A stretch of DNA of 64,000 nucleotides, taken from Microvirga subterranea (GTDB lineage: Bacteria > Pseudomonadota > Alphaproteobacteria > Rhizobiales > Beijerinckiaceae). Numbering within the stretch: position 1 is the stretch's first letter; every line of letters starts with the position of its first letter. The position numbers and the translations under genes are program-made. The notes under the pieces are model-generated. The model did not search any database. It was not told the DNA's origin and was given only the letters and a program-made list of their open reading frames with translations. The stretch lies in contig NZ_QQBB01000007.1 of the NCBI RefSeq assembly GCF_003350535.1, positions 186,001 through 250,000 on the forward strand, given 5' to 3'. Of this stretch, positions 1 to 9,100 are shown piece after piece.

Positions 1-384
1 AAGCAGGACATCGTCATCACCACCGCCCTGATCCCGGGCCGTCCCGCGCCGAAGCTGGTGACGCGGGAGATGGTCGAGTCGATGAAACCGGGCTCGGTCG
101 TCGTGGACTTGGCCGTGGAGCGCGGCGGAAACTGCGAGCTCGCCAAGCCCGGCGAGGTGGTGGAGCACAACGGCGTCAAGATCGTCGGCCACCTCAACAT
201 GCCGGGCCGCCTCGCGGCCTCGGCCTCCAGCCTCTATGCGAAGAATCTCTATGCTTTCGTCGAGACCTTGATCGACAAGGACAGCAAGACCGTCGCCGTG
301 AAATGGGACGACGAGCTGGTGAAGGCGACCTGCCTCACCCGTGACGGCGCCATCGTCCACACGGCCTTCCAGCCGACGGCTTGA
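1..384 (+). CDS. pntAA: NAD(P) transhydrogenase subunit alpha part 1 (C-terminal part)
   Basis: The 5' end lies outside the window, and the reading frame is open from base 1. The visible 127 residues are the C-terminal end of the NAD(H)-binding domain I of proton-translocating transhydrogenase. They include [13 protein letters not shown] and [14 protein letters not shown], both typical of this family and of the related alanine dehydrogenases. The enzyme couples hydride transfer between NADH and NADP+ to proton entry across the inner membrane. It is followed at once by pntAB and pntB, the split three-subunit arrangement usual in alphaproteobacteria. The identification is secure; only the start is missing. 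Confidence 0.95.
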   Translation, partial: KQDIVITTALIPGRPAPKLVTREMVESMKPGSVVVDLAVERGGNCELAKPGEVVEHNGVKIVGHLNMPGRLAASASSLYAKNLYAFVETLIDKDSKTVAVKWDDELVKATCLTRDGAIVHTAFQPTA

Positions 385-398
385 ACAGGGGGGACATC

Positions 399-833
399 AT
401 GGCACTCACGCCCGAACAGGCTGTCGAACAATCACGGGCCGCGGCGGCGGCCGCCCAGCGCGCCGCCGACATGGCCCAGGCCATCGCCGACCAGGTGGCG
501 GTGGGCGTCACCACGGTTACCCACGGGGCCGTCGACCCCACGGTGTTCCGCCTCGCCATCTTCGTGCTGGCGATCTTCGTCGGCTACTACGTGGTCTGGC
601 AGGTGACCCCGGCCCTTCACACGCCGCTCATGTCGGTCACCAACGCGATCTCGTCCGTCATCGTGGTGGGCGCGCTCCTGGCGGTGGGCGTCAACGTGGC
701 CCCGGCCCTGGGCGACGGGCCGATCTGGGCCCGGGTTCTCGGCTTTATCGGCGTGATCCTCGCGTCGATCAACATCTTCGGCGGCTTCCTGGTGACCCAG
801 CGCATGCTCGCCATGTACCGCAAGAAGGGTTGA
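399..833 (+). CDS. pntAB: NAD(P) transhydrogenase subunit alpha part 2
   Basis: This 144-residue membrane subunit carries the transmembrane part of the alpha chain. After a hydrophilic, alanine-rich N-terminus of about 50 residues come three or four hydrophobic helices (roughly 52-70, 75-100, 110-135). The end is the typical [13 protein letters not shown]. The ATG at 399 has a strong AGGGGGGAC ribosome site a few bases upstream. An in-frame TTG at 381 overlaps the pntAA stop and is less likely. The gene sits 14 bp after pntAA and 4 bp before pntB, so the three are clearly one operon. Confidence 0.95.
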   Translation: MALTPEQAVEQSRAAAAAAQRAADMAQAIADQVAVGVTTVTHGAVDPTVFRLAIFVLAIFVGYYVVWQVTPALHTPLMSVTNAISSVIVVGALLAVGVNVAPALGDGPIWARVLGFIGVILASINIFGGFLVTQRMLAMYRKKG

Positions 834-837
834 GGCC

Positions 838-2235
838 ATGTCGGCGAATCTTGCCTCGATCCTCTATCTCGTCTCCGGCGTCCTGTTCATCCTGGCCCTG
901 CGCGGCCTCTCGCACCCCACCACCTCGCGGCAGGGCAACCTGTTCGGCATGGTCGGCATGGGGATCGCGATCCTCACCACCCTGATGGTATCCCCGCCGA
1001 GCGGCTTCGGCGGCTGGCTCCTGGTGATCCTCGGGCTCGCCATCGGCGGCGGCATCGGCGCCGTAGTGGCCAAGCGCGTGCCGATGACCGCCATGCCTCA
1101 GCTCGTGGCGGCGTTCCACTCGCTCGTCGGCCTCGCGGCGGTGCTGGTGGCGGCGGGTGCGCTCTACGCCCCGCAGGCCTTCGGCATCGGCACCGTAGGC
1201 ACCATCCATGGCGGCTCGCTGTTCGAGATGTCGCTCGGCGCCGCCATCGGGGCCATCACCTTCACGGGCTCGGTGATCGCGTTCCTGAAGCTCGACGGCC
1301 GCATGTCCGGCAAGCCGATCCTGCTGCCCCAGCGCCATCTCATCAACATCGGCCTCGGCCTGCTCCTCCTGGTGCTGGTCATCGCGTTCATCCGCACCGA
1401 GAGCCACGCCGTGTTCTGGCTCATCGTGCTGACCTCCTTCGTGCTCGGCGTGACGCTCATCATCCCGATCGGCGGCGCCGACATGCCGGTGGTGGTGTCG
1501 ATGCTCAACTCCTATTCGGGCTGGGCGGCGGCCGGCATCGGCTTCACCCTCGGCAACCTGGCGCTGATCATCACCGGCGCCCTGGTCGGCTCCTCGGGCG
1601 CGATCCTGTCCTACATCATGTGCAAGGGCATGAACCGCTCCTTCATTTCGGTGATCCTCGGCGGCTTCGGCGGCGAGACGGCGGCCGCGGCGGCCGGCGC
1701 GGTCGAGACCCGGCCCGTGAAGCAGGGCTCGGCGGACGATGCGGCCTTCATCATGAAGAACGCCGCCAAGGTCATCATCGTGCCGGGCTACGGCATGGCG
1801 GTGGCCCAGGCGCAGCATGCGCTGCGCGAGATGGCCGACGAGCTCAAGGCCGAGGGCGTCGAGGTGAAGTACGCCATCCACCCTGTGGCGGGCCGCATGC
1901 CCGGCCACATGAACGTGCTGCTGGCCGAGGCCAACGTGCCCTACGACGAGGTGTTCGAGCTCGAGGACATCAACGGCGAGTTCGCCCAGGCCGACGTGGC
2001 CTTCGTGATCGGCGCCAACGACGTCACGAACCCGGCGGCCAAGACCGACCCCAGCTCACCGATCTTCGGCATGCCGATCCTGGACGTGGAGCGGGCCAAG
2101 ACCGTGCTGTTCATCAAGCGCGGCATGGGCTCCGGCTATGCGGGCGTGGAGAACGAGCTGTTCTTCCGCGACAACACCATGATGCTCTTCGGCGACGCCA
2201 AGAAGGTGGTGGACGAGATCCTGAAGAGCCTCTAG
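838..2235 (+). CDS. pntB: NAD(P) transhydrogenase subunit beta
   Basis: This 465-residue subunit completes the transhydrogenase. The N-terminal half is a bundle of hydrophobic helices (domain II, about residues 1-270) forming the proton path. The C-terminal domain III, from about residue 290, binds NADP(H). It shows VPGYGMAVAQAQH, GRMPGHMNVLLAEA, VIGANDVTNPAA, KRGMGSGYAGVEN and a final FGDAKKVV, all family signatures. Length is normal. The start follows pntAB by 4 bp, and a rho-independent terminator lies about 30 bp after the stop, closing the operon. Confidence 0.97.
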   Translation: MSANLASILYLVSGVLFILALRGLSHPTTSRQGNLFGMVGMGIAILTTLMVSPPSGFGGWLLVILGLAIGGGIGAVVAKRVPMTAMPQLVAAFHSLVGLAAVLVAAGALYAPQAFGIGTVGTIHGGSLFEMSLGAAIGAITFTGSVIAFLKLDGRMSGKPILLPQRHLINIGLGLLLLVLVIAFIRTESHAVFWLIVLTSFVLGVTLIIPIGGADMPVVVSMLNSYSGWAAAGIGFTLGNLALIITGALVGSSGAILSYIMCKGMNRSFISVILGGFGGETAAAAAGAVETRPVKQGSADDAAFIMKNAAKVIIVPGYGMAVAQAQHALREMADELKAEGVEVKYAIHPVAGRMPGHMNVLLAEANVPYDEVFELEDINGEFAQADVAFVIGANDVTNPAAKTDPSSPIFGMPILDVERAKTVLFIKRGMGSGYAGVENELFFRDNTMMLFGDAKKVVDEILKSL

Positions 2236-2264
2236 GCGTCTCGACCATCGGTATCTGCGAGAGA

Positions 2265-2288
2265 GGCCGGTTCCGCACCGGCCTTTTT
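2265..2288 (+). terminator. rho-independent terminator of the pnt operon
   Basis: A perfect 7-bp stem (GGCCGGT 2265-2271 with ACCGGCC 2277-2283) with a 5-nt loop is followed directly by TTTTT. It lies 30 bp downstream of the pntB stop. Confidence 0.85.
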
Positions 2289-2302
2289 GCATGGAGTTCC
2301 CC

Positions 2303-2779
2303 ATGGGCGTCACATTGCGGACCGCACGTCCCTCCGACCGGGACGCGGTCGTCGAGCTGATCCACCGGCTCAACCTGTTCGAGGCGGACCTCGTCGGGGA
2401 CCGGCGGCGCGACTACGCCGCCGCCAAGACCTATTACGACGAGCTCCAGCAGCGGCTCTCCCGACGACAGGGACGCATCGTCCTGGCGGAGGAGGGCGGC
2501 GTCGTGGTGGCAGCCATGGGCTTCTCCATCGACGAGGACGCGGCCTACGTCACGGACGACGTGCGCCGGCACGGCACGGTGACCGACCTGATCGTGCACG
2601 AGGACTGGCGCGGCCGGGGGGTAGGCCGCCTGCTGCTCCAGGAGGCCGAGCGCCTGACCCGCGAAGCCGGCATGGCGCGCCTCTTCATCGGCGCCCTCGT
2701 GGCCAACGAGCCCGCCTGCCGCATCTACGAGACCTTCGGCTTCCAGCCCTACGTGTCGCTGCTGGTCAAGGACCTTTGA
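2303..2779 (+). CDS. GNAT family N-acetyltransferase
   Basis: This 158-residue protein has a Gcn5-type acetyltransferase fold. The acetyl-CoA loop is RGRGVGR at about residues 103-109, preceded by the strand VTDLIVHEDW and followed by a helix and NEPACRIYETFGF, the usual last motif. The substrate cannot be read from the sequence. An ATG at 2291 is in frame, but GGAG at 2293-2296 is well placed for the ATG at 2303, which I prefer. The gene comes right after the pnt terminator and faces the hydrolase gene. Confidence 0.85.
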   Translation: MGVTLRTARPSDRDAVVELIHRLNLFEADLVGDRRRDYAAAKTYYDELQQRLSRRQGRIVLAEEGGVVVAAMGFSIDEDAAYVTDDVRRHGTVTDLIVHEDWRGRGVGRLLLQEAERLTREAGMARLFIGALVANEPACRIYETFGFQPYVSLLVKDL

Positions 2780-2824
2780 GGGGCGCGGGGGAGGGCGGCA
2801 TAACCGCAACCCTCCCCGGGACCC

Positions 2825-3646
2825 TCAGGAGCGCAGGAACGCCAGCAGATCCTCGTTCAGCCGGTCCTGATGCGTGGTGGCGAGGCCGTGCGGCGCGCCG
2901 GGATAGACCTTCAGGGTCGCGTTCTTCACGATCTTCGACGACAGATGCGCCGCGGCGCCGATCGGGACGATCTGGTCGTCGTCGCCGTGGATGATGAGGG
3001 TCGGCACATCGAAGCGCTTCAGGTCCTCGGTGTAGTCCACCTCCGAGAACTCCCGGATGCAGTCGTACTGGCCCTTGAGGCCGCCCATCATGCCCTGCAG
3101 CCAGAAGGAGTCGCGCACGCCCTCCGAGAGCTTCGCGCCGTCGCGGTTATAGCCGTAGAAGGGGATCGCGAGATCCTTGTAGTACTGGGCGCGGTTGCCG
3201 AAGGTGTTCCGGCGGATGTCGTCGAAGACCTCGATCGGCAAGCCGCCCGGATTGGCGCCCGTCTTCAGCATCAGCGGCGGCACCGCGCTGATCAGCACGG
3301 CCCTGGCGACCCGCCGGGTGCCGTGGCGGCCGATGTAGTGAGCGACCTCGCCGCCGCCGGTGGAGTGGCCGACCAGGGTGATGTCGCGCAGGTCGAGGGC
3401 CTCGATGAGGGCCGCGAGATCGTCCGCATAGGTATCCATGTCGTTGCCGTCCCAGGGCTGGCCCGATCGGCCGTGGCCCCGCCGGTCGTGCGCGATCACC
3501 CGGTATCCGCGCTCGCCGAGGAACAGCATCTGGCCGTCCCAGGCATCCGCGCTCAACGGCCAGCCGTGCGAGAACACCACCGGGGAGCCTGATCCCCAAT
3601 CCTTGTAGAAGATCTGGGTGCCGTCTTTCGTCGTGATGAAGCCCAT
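2825..3646 (-). CDS. alpha/beta hydrolase (non-heme haloperoxidase-like)
   Basis: This 273-residue protein has the alpha/beta-hydrolase fold. HGW near residue 28 supplies the oxyanion region, and the nucleophile elbow GHSTGG puts Ser at 95. The acid is in GDDDQIVP (Asp about 224) and the base in GAPHGL (His 253). [16 protein letters not shown] at the N-terminus and this spacing match the cofactor-free chloroperoxidase/esterase group. The true substrate is unknown, and the family name says little about function. It stands alone, convergent with the GNAT gene. The 45-bp spacer holds an 8-bp GC hairpin (2788-2795 with 2810-2817). Confidence 0.85.
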   Translation of the reverse strand: MGFITTKDGTQIFYKDWGSGSPVVFSHGWPLSADAWDGQMLFLGERGYRVIAHDRRGHGRSGQPWDGNDMDTYADDLAALIEALDLRDITLVGHSTGGGEVAHYIGRHGTRRVARAVLISAVPPLMLKTGANPGGLPIEVFDDIRRNTFGNRAQYYKDLAIPFYGYNRDGAKLSEGVRDSFWLQGMMGGLKGQYDCIREFSEVDYTEDLKRFDVPTLIIHGDDDQIVPIGAAAHLSSKIVKNATLKVYPGAPHGLATTHQDRLNEDLLAFLRS

Positions 3647-3843
3647 TGTCTTGCTCCGTTGTCATGAACGGGAGGCCACGCGCAGAGTCCGCGCTCAGGA
3701 GGCCGACGGGGCCTACCAGGTGGATGCAGGAACGGGATACGGGAACTGGAGCGGGGACGCAGGGACCGGTCAGATCCGACAGAACGCGGACAGTGACGTT
3801 TCTCCCGCGCAGACGATACCCCTTCGACGACGGGCGCGGAAGG

Positions 3844-4416
3844 TCATTCTTTAGGCAGCGAGTCCTCACGGAGGATCGTCACCCCGGGCCAGCGGCGTGG
3901 CCAGTCCTTAGCGGCGAGCCGCTCCCGGTAGACGGCCGCCTTGGTCCGGAACGCCGGGGTGGGCCTGACGATGCAGGCGAGCAGGTCATCGACCCCACAG
4001 GGAGCGATGATCTCGACCCGCCCCTGCACAAGACGTGCCGCAACGGCAGTCGCCGTCTCCGGCCAATGGGCGATGGCGTCCGTGGTGTCGCGATAGGGCC
4101 GGTCGCCGTTGCGCCGATGCATGCGGGCTTGGTTCTTCACCGACCAAGGGACCTGCGGATCGAGGTTGCGCAGGCGGCTCTCCAGCTCCCTGTCCCGATC
4201 CGCACGGACGTCCGTGAGGTCGAAGTAGACCACGTCGATATCGTCGAGGCGGTAGGGATCGGGTGTCCGCCCGTGAAGCACGTCCCAGACCGCATTGCGG
4301 ACGAACCCGGCGCCGATCCAGCCGTCCGGGAGGGCAAGGCTCCCGACATGGCCGAGAAGGCGGCGCAGGTCGCCGTGGGCCTCGAGAAGGTTCGCGATGT
4401 CCGCGAGCCCTCTCAT
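3844..4416 (-). CDS. nucleotidyltransferase family protein (DUF925 type)
   Basis: This 190-residue protein resembles the NTP_transf_6 (DUF925) family, a nucleotidyltransferase-like group without assigned substrate. Typical features are IGAGFVRNAVWD near residue 34, an acidic DDIDVVYFD around 58-66 that could hold the metal-binding aspartates, and a C-terminal RWPGVTI. It is encoded just downstream of the TPR lipoprotein gene on the same strand (26-bp gap), though no functional link is evident. About 200 bp separate it from the hydrolase gene, with no further gene visible there. Confidence 0.75.
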   Translation of the reverse strand: MRGLADIANLLEAHGDLRRLLGHVGSLALPDGWIGAGFVRNAVWDVLHGRTPDPYRLDDIDVVYFDLTDVRADRDRELESRLRNLDPQVPWSVKNQARMHRRNGDRPYRDTTDAIAHWPETATAVAARLVQGRVEIIAPCGVDDLLACIVRPTPAFRTKAAVYRERLAAKDWPRRWPGVTILREDSLPKE

Positions 4417-4442
4417 CGTGTCAGGCCGTCAGGGGCTTGCGA

Positions 4443-5306
4443 TCAGCGGAAGAGGCCCGCGACGCCGCCGCCCTGGAGGCGCGACTGGCCCTGGCGGGCC
4501 GTGGCGTTGTTGTTGTCGATGCCGAGCGCGCGCTGGTAGCTCTCGATGGCCTGCTGGCGGTCGCCCTTGCGCTCGTAGGCCACGCCGCGCCAGGCCCAGG
4601 AATCGGCGTCCTGCGCATTGACGTTGAGGGCCGCGTTGAAGTCCTCGATCGCCTTGTCGAACTGGCCGGTCGCCACGAGGCTCTGGCCGCGCGCGGCATA
4701 GGGCGCCGCCACGAAGGGGTTGCGGTCGATGGTGGCGTCGAAGTCGAGGATCGCCTGCGGGTGCTGGCCCTGGCGCTGGTAGAGCAGGCCGCGGGCATGG
4801 AGCGCCTCGGCCGATTCGGGCAGGAGGCGGATGGCGACCGACAGGTCGTTCAGGGCTTCCTGGAACTGGTTCTGGGCGCGCAGCAGGTTGCCGCGGCCGA
4901 TATAGGCCGGGCCGTAGTTGGGGTCCGCCTGGATGGCGCGGCTGAAATCCGCGTAGGCCTGGTCGTTGCGGTTGGTCTGGCGGAGAGCCAGTGCCCGGTT
5001 GGTGTAGGCCGGGGCGTAGTTCGCATCGATCTGGATCGCCTTGGTGAAGTCGGCCATGGCGTCGCTGTAACGGCCGACGCGGGCATAGGCCGCGCCGCGG
5101 GTGTTGTAGGCGCTCGGGTCGTTCGGATTGCGCTGGATGACGTCCGACAGGGAGGCGATGTTCACTTTGCTCGTGCCCTGCGTGTCCTCCTCCACCACCG
5201 CGATGCGCTGGAAGGAGCCGCCGCTCGTCGTCTCGCAGCCGGCGAGACCAAGGGCGACAAGGGTAAGGCTCAAGGGAGCAAAGCGGCGAATCGATGGGGC
5301 GAACAC
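4443..5306 (-). CDS. tetratricopeptide-repeat lipoprotein
   Basis: This 287-residue protein begins with a lipoprotein signal peptide ending in LAGC, so Cys24 is the likely lipidated residue. From about residue 55 on it is made of six or seven tandem 34-residue TPRs with the usual A/G/Y/A pattern (for example PSAYNTRGAAYARVGRYSDA). Such proteins are protein-binding scaffolds at the envelope; partners are not known here. The start is the only one that gives a proper signal peptide. The fold is clear, the function is not. Confidence 0.85.
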   Translation of the reverse strand: MFAPSIRRFAPLSLTLVALGLAGCETTSGGSFQRIAVVEEDTQGTSKVNIASLSDVIQRNPNDPSAYNTRGAAYARVGRYSDAMADFTKAIQIDANYAPAYTNRALALRQTNRNDQAYADFSRAIQADPNYGPAYIGRGNLLRAQNQFQEALNDLSVAIRLLPESAEALHARGLLYQRQGQHPQAILDFDATIDRNPFVAAPYAARGQSLVATGQFDKAIEDFNAALNVNAQDADSWAWRGVAYERKGDRQQAIESYQRALGIDNNNATARQGQSRLQGGGVAGLFR

Positions 5307-5401
5307 CTTCGTCTCCAGTTCTTTCGGGGAAAGGTCACTCTGCCGAGCAAACCTTAAGCAGCCATGAACCGGGCTGCCGGGAGGGAGGTCACAAACGCAA
5401 T

Positions 5402-5430
5402 CAGCGCCCCGCTTGCGCAGACGGGCGCTG
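5402..5430 (-). terminator. possible terminator downstream of rpsU
   Basis: An 8-bp stem (CAGCGCCC 5402-5409 with GGGCGCTG 5423-5430) lies 40 bp past the rpsU stop. On the minus strand it is followed by only a weakly T-rich stretch, so termination is a guess. Confidence 0.4.
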
Positions 5431-5469
5431 ATTTACAACCGATAGGCCAAAGGTTTTTAAGCTCGGGGC

Positions 5470-5700
5470 TTAGCGGGTAGGGCGGGGCTTCGAAGGCAGG
5501 AGGCCTTCGCGCTGCATCCGCTTGCGGATCAGCTTGCGGGCGCGACGAACGGCTTCGGCCTTCTCGCGGGCCTTCTTCTCAGACGGCTTCTCGTAGTGGC
5601 CGCGGAGCTTCATCTCGCGGAAGATACCCTCGCGCTGCATCTTCTTCTTGAGAGCGCGGAGCGCCTGATCGACATTGTTATCCCGGACAAGAACCTGCAC
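5470..5700 (-). CDS. rpsU: 30S ribosomal protein S21
   Basis: This 76-residue, highly basic protein starts with [20 protein letters not shown] and contains [20 protein letters not shown], the diagnostic S21 core. S21 sits on the small subunit platform near the anti-Shine-Dalgarno helix and helps initiation. Size fits alphaproteobacterial S21, which carries a longer basic tail than the enterobacterial protein. It is monocistronic, about 170 bp from purK on the same strand. Confidence 0.97.
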   Translation of the reverse strand: MQVLVRDNNVDQALRALKKKMQREGIFREMKLRGHYEKPSEKKAREKAEAVRRARKLIRKRMQREGLLPSKPRPTR

Positions 5701-5868
5701 GCCAATTCCTCGTGTTTTAGCCGTTTCGATTGTTGCAAAAGGAAAGGAGGCGCGTCTGGCGCACCTCTATCTGGCCGGCGGGATTATCAGAAGAAGCCTT
5801 GCCTGTCCAGGGTTCTTCCAAACAAAAGCACCGGTCGGTTAAGTCAACGGCAGAGATCTGGAAAGGTT

Positions 5869-6951
5869 TCAGGCCGATTCCGGGAAAACCCGGGTGACGT
5901 GGCCCATCTTGCGCCCGGGCCGGGCCTCGGCCTTCCCGTAGAGGTGCAGATGCGCCCCGGGCTCCGCCAGGACCTGCCGCCAGGCATCGGCCTCGGGGCC
6001 GATGAGGTTCTTCATCTCGACCCGGCCGAGCCGCGCCGTGTCTCCGAGGGGCCAGCCGCAGACCGCCCGCACATGCTGCTCGAACTGCGACGTCACGGCA
6101 CCGCCCAGGGTCCAATGGCCCGAGTTGTGCACCCGCGGGGCGATCTCGTTGACCACCAGCCGCTCGGTGCCGTCCGCAGTTACCAGGAACATCTCGACCG
6201 CCAGGACGCCGACATAATCCAGGGCTTCGGCGATCCGGCGGGCGACCTCGACCGCCTGGCGCTCCGTCTCGGCCGAGACGCCTGCCGGCACCCGGGTGGT
6301 GTCGAGGATGTGGTTGCGGTGCTCGTTGGCGCAGAGATCGAAAGCCGCGAACTCGCCCGAGGCGGTTCGGGCCGCCACCACCGAGACCTCGCGCTCGAAG
6401 AGCACGAAACCTTCGAGGATGGAAGGCGCCTGGCCAACCGCCGCCCAGGCGGCGGCCGGGTCCGTGTCCGGGCGGATCATGGCCTGGCCCTTGCCGTCGT
6501 AGCCGAAGCGGCGGGTCTTGAGCACGCTCGGCCGGCCGATCCGCTCGAGGGCGGCTGCGAGGTCCGCCTCGTCCGCCACGTCCGCGAAGGGCGCGACCGG
6601 AATGCCGAGATCCGCGATGAAGCTCTTCTCCAGGAGCCGGTCCTGGGAAACCGCGAGGGATTTGGCGTTGGGCGCGAGCGGCGCATGGGCGCTCAGGATG
6701 TCGGCCGTCGCCCCGGGGACGTTCTCGAACTCGTAGGTGATCACGTCGACCGACTTGGCGAAGCGGATCAGGGCGGATTCGTCGTCGTACGGAGCGACCG
6801 TGTGTTCCGCGCAGACGTCGAAGGCCGGACTGTTCTCGTCGGGGCAGTAGACATGGGCGCGCAGGCCCAGCTCGGCGGCCGCCATGGCGATCATCCGGCC
6901 GAGCTGGCCGCCACCGAGGATTCCGAGGGTGCTGCCGGGGCGGATGTCCAT
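5869..6951 (-). CDS. purK: 5-(carboxyamino)imidazole ribonucleotide synthase
   Basis: PurK uses ATP and bicarbonate to carboxylate AIR to N5-CAIR in purine synthesis. The 360-residue protein has the ATP-grasp layout: LGILGGGQLGRMIAMAA at the N-terminus, TYEFENVP near residue 75, KTRRFGYDGKGQ in the ATP-grasp domain, and NEIAPRVHNSGHWT near the end. The ATG at 6951 directly precedes the dinucleotide-fold strand. An earlier in-frame start would add 19 residues that overlap purE and look unlike the family. It follows purE by 2 bp and is surely cotranscribed with it. Confidence 0.96.
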   Translation of the reverse strand: MDIRPGSTLGILGGGQLGRMIAMAAAELGLRAHVYCPDENSPAFDVCAEHTVAPYDDESALIRFAKSVDVITYEFENVPGATADILSAHAPLAPNAKSLAVSQDRLLEKSFIADLGIPVAPFADVADEADLAAALERIGRPSVLKTRRFGYDGKGQAMIRPDTDPAAAWAAVGQAPSILEGFVLFEREVSVVAARTASGEFAAFDLCANEHRNHILDTTRVPAGVSAETERQAVEVARRIAEALDYVGVLAVEMFLVTADGTERLVVNEIAPRVHNSGHWTLGGAVTSQFEQHVRAVCGWPLGDTARLGRVEMKNLIGPEADAWRQVLAEPGAHLHLYGKAEARPGRKMGHVTRVFPESA

Positions 6952-6953
6952 GG

Positions 6954-7445
6954 TCACGCCTCGCCGACCGGGCGCTCGGCCACGCTCTCGCTCTGGCGTC
7001 GGCGCCACGCGTCGAGGCGCTCGGCCAGGCCCTTGTCGTGCAGGGCGAGGACGGCAGCGGCGAGGAGCGCGGCGTTCACGGCGCCCGCCCGGCCGATGGC
7101 GAGCGTCCCGACCGGGATGCCGGCCGGCATCTGCACGATCGACAGGAGGCTGTCCTGGCCCGAAAGGGATTTCGACTCGACCGGCACGCCGAAGACCGGC
7201 AGGGGGGTCATCGCGGCCGTCATGCCCGGCAGGTGGGCGGCGCCGCCGGCGCCCGCGATGACGACCTGGAAGCCTTCCGCCTTCGCGCCCTTGGCGAAGG
7301 CGACCAGCCGGTCCGGCGTGCGATGGGCGGAGACGATGCGAGCGTCATGGGGAATGCCGAGCGCGTCCAGCGTCTCGGCGGCATGCCTCATGGTGGCCCA
7401 GTCGGACTGGCTGCCCATGATGATGGCAACGGGAACTCCCGCCAT
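6954..7445 (-). CDS. purE: N5-carboxyaminoimidazole ribonucleotide mutase
   Basis: PurE converts N5-CAIR, the PurK product, to CAIR. The 163-residue protein shows the class I motifs [12 protein letters not shown] near the N-terminus, VSAHRTPDR about 30 residues later, and [12 protein letters not shown]. The ATG at 7445 is chosen because it starts just before [12 protein letters not shown]; the upstream extension in frame has no family resemblance. Length is normal. purE and purK form a two-gene operon with a 2-bp gap. Confidence 0.96.
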   Translation of the reverse strand: MAGVPVAIIMGSQSDWATMRHAAETLDALGIPHDARIVSAHRTPDRLVAFAKGAKAEGFQVVIAGAGGAAHLPGMTAAMTPLPVFGVPVESKSLSGQDSLLSIVQMPAGIPVGTLAIGRAGAVNAALLAAAVLALHDKGLAERLDAWRRRQSESVAERPVGEA

Positions 7446-7538
7446 GATGTGGCTCCGGCTCGAAAGATGCGGTCCTTCGCGGCATACCGAAGGCCGCAGG
7501 GCCAAGCAAGGCTGTTGCCGGCCCGGACAGGAACTTTC

Positions 7539-7739
7539 TCAGGCGATGATGTCGGGCGTCAGCTGGTCCTCGAGCCGGCTGATCTGGTCCTTCAGGACGA
7601 GCTTGCGCTTCTTCAGACGCTGAACCTGGAGCTGATCCCCTGCGATGATTCCCTCAAGGGCGTCGATGGCCGTGTCCAGGTCGCGATGTTCCTGCTTGAG
7701 CCGCGCCAGTTCCGCTTCCAGTTCGCGCTTTTCGGTCAT
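7539..7739 (-). CDS. YdcH family protein (DUF465)
   Basis: This 66-residue protein is almost entirely one or two charged amphipathic helices. Its C-terminal half contains LKKRKLVLKDQISRLED, the conserved basic/hydrophobic stretch of the DUF465 family. Function is not established. It lies about 90 bp upstream of purE on the same strand and is divergent from a second DUF465 gene 200 bp away, with which it shares this core motif. Confidence 0.8.
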   Translation of the reverse strand: MTEKRELEAELARLKQEHRDLDTAIDALEGIIAGDQLQVQRLKKRKLVLKDQISRLEDQLTPDIIA

Positions 7740-7939
7740 GGGAAATCCAGATTGCCTGCCTGCCTCCCGGCGGTCCGGCGAGAGGCGAAATTATGCTCTT
7801 CCGACGGGCGGAGAGCAAGGTCCAACCCTGGCCTTTCGATACCGCGTTGCAGCATCGAAAGTCGTACACGTGCCTTCGACTCGCCACACTCTCTGTGTCA
7901 CACTGTCGCCTGTCGGAAGATCGAATAGGAGGGACCGAC

Positions 7940-8122
7940 ATGGCATTGCAGAACCACCTGGCGGAGCTCGAGCGCAAGCATCGGGCCCTTGAGCGTGAAA
8001 TCCAGGACGCCCTGAATCATCCGTCCATGGACGACACGAGACTGGTGGAACTCAAACGCAGGAAGCTCCAACTCAAGGACGAGATCACCAGGCTCAGAGA
8101 CACCCGCACGATGGTGCATTAG
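7940..8122 (+). CDS. YdcH family protein (DUF465), second copy
   Basis: This 60-residue helical protein has the DUF465 core VELKRRKLQLKDEITRLRD. The ATG at 7940 has a strong AGGAGGGA ribosome site (7927-7934); longer upstream reading in frame is not supported. It is clearly related to the neighbouring divergent copy, and both are predicted to be small coiled, perhaps oligomeric, proteins of unknown role. A terminator follows the stop. Confidence 0.8.
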   Translation: MALQNHLAELERKHRALEREIQDALNHPSMDDTRLVELKRRKLQLKDEITRLRDTRTMVH

Positions 8123-8150
8123 CCCAGGAAACCTTCGCAAAATCCCCACG

Positions 8151-8185
8151 GAAAGCCGTCGACTTCCCTGAAGCGGCGGCTTTTT
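8151..8185 (+). terminator. rho-independent terminator after the DUF465 gene
   Basis: GAAAGCCG (8151-8158) can pair with CGGCTTTT(C) starting at 8177, with T-rich sequence to 8185. It lies 30 bp after the stop. Confidence 0.6.
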
Positions 8186-8238
8186 CATGGGCCGGAGCAG
8201 CGTGCGGAGCCGGAGGTCCGCGGAAACGATGCTCTCCT

Positions 8239-9003
8239 CTAATGAAAAAGCAGCGGCACCAAGCCGTCATAGATCAGCTTGGCCCCGACCAGGACCAGCA
8301 GCAGGTAGACCAGTGTGTAGAAGCGCTCGCCGGACACGTAACGCACGAGGCGCACGCCCGCCCATGTCGACAGGATCGCGAGCGGAAACAGAGCGGCGGC
8401 CGTCGCCAGATTGGCGGCCGTGAGCTGGCCGAGCGCGAAGTAGGGCGGCACCTTCATCCAGTTGTTGACCGCGAAGAAGATCGCGCCCGTTCCGACGAAC
8501 ACGTCGCGCGGCAGCCGCTGCGGCATTACGTAGATCTGGAACGGCGGCCCACCCGCATGGGCGATCATGCTCGTGAAGCCGGTCACCCAGCCCCAGAACA
8601 CGCCGCGCGGCACGTCGGCCCTGATGGGCGTCGGCGGGGCCTTCCTCCATTCCAGGACGATCCGCCGCAGGGCGAAGCCCATGGCGATGAGGCCGACCGC
8701 GAGCCGCACCGCCGCGTCCGACACCTGGGCGGCCATGAGGTAGCCGGTGCCCGTGCCGATCATGGCGCTCGGCAGCAGGATCATCACGTTGCGCTTGTCC
8801 CAGCTGCGCCGGTAGGCCCAGACCGAAACCACGTCCTGCACCAGGAGGATCGGCAGGATGATGGCGGCCGCCTGCACGGGCGGGAGCACGAGCGACATGA
8901 GCGGCAGCGACAGCAGGCCGAGGCCCGAGAAGCCGCCCTTGGCGAGTCCCAGAAGCGTGACCGCCGGCACCGCGACGGCGTAGAAAAGTGGGTCGGTGAC
9001 CAT
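8239..9003 (-). CDS. sulfite exporter TauE/SafE family membrane protein
   Basis: This 254-residue protein is hydrophobic throughout, with about eight predicted membrane helices in two related halves, as in the TauE/SafE (DUF81) family. Typical features are GLAKGGFSGLG in the first half and the matching TGFTSMIAHAGGPPFQIY in the second, each at the start of a repeat. Members export or import sulfur-containing anions, but the substrate here is not known. The ATG at 9003 is preferred over a further upstream start because it opens directly on the first membrane helix. It is divergent from the acyl-CoA synthetase gene. Confidence 0.85.
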   Translation of the reverse strand: MVTDPLFYAVAVPAVTLLGLAKGGFSGLGLLSLPLMSLVLPPVQAAAIILPILLVQDVVSVWAYRRSWDKRNVMILLPSAMIGTGTGYLMAAQVSDAAVRLAVGLIAMGFALRRIVLEWRKAPPTPIRADVPRGVFWGWVTGFTSMIAHAGGPPFQIYVMPQRLPRDVFVGTGAIFFAVNNWMKVPPYFALGQLTAANLATAAALFPLAILSTWAGVRLVRYVSGERFYTLVYLLLVLVGAKLIYDGLVPLLFH

Positions 9004-9100
9004 GGATACTCGCCGAAAGTCGCCGCTGACCGCGGCGCGCCCGCCTGCTACCACGACAAAGCCTGCAAGTCTCATGCGGTGACGACAACGGGGTTACGCC

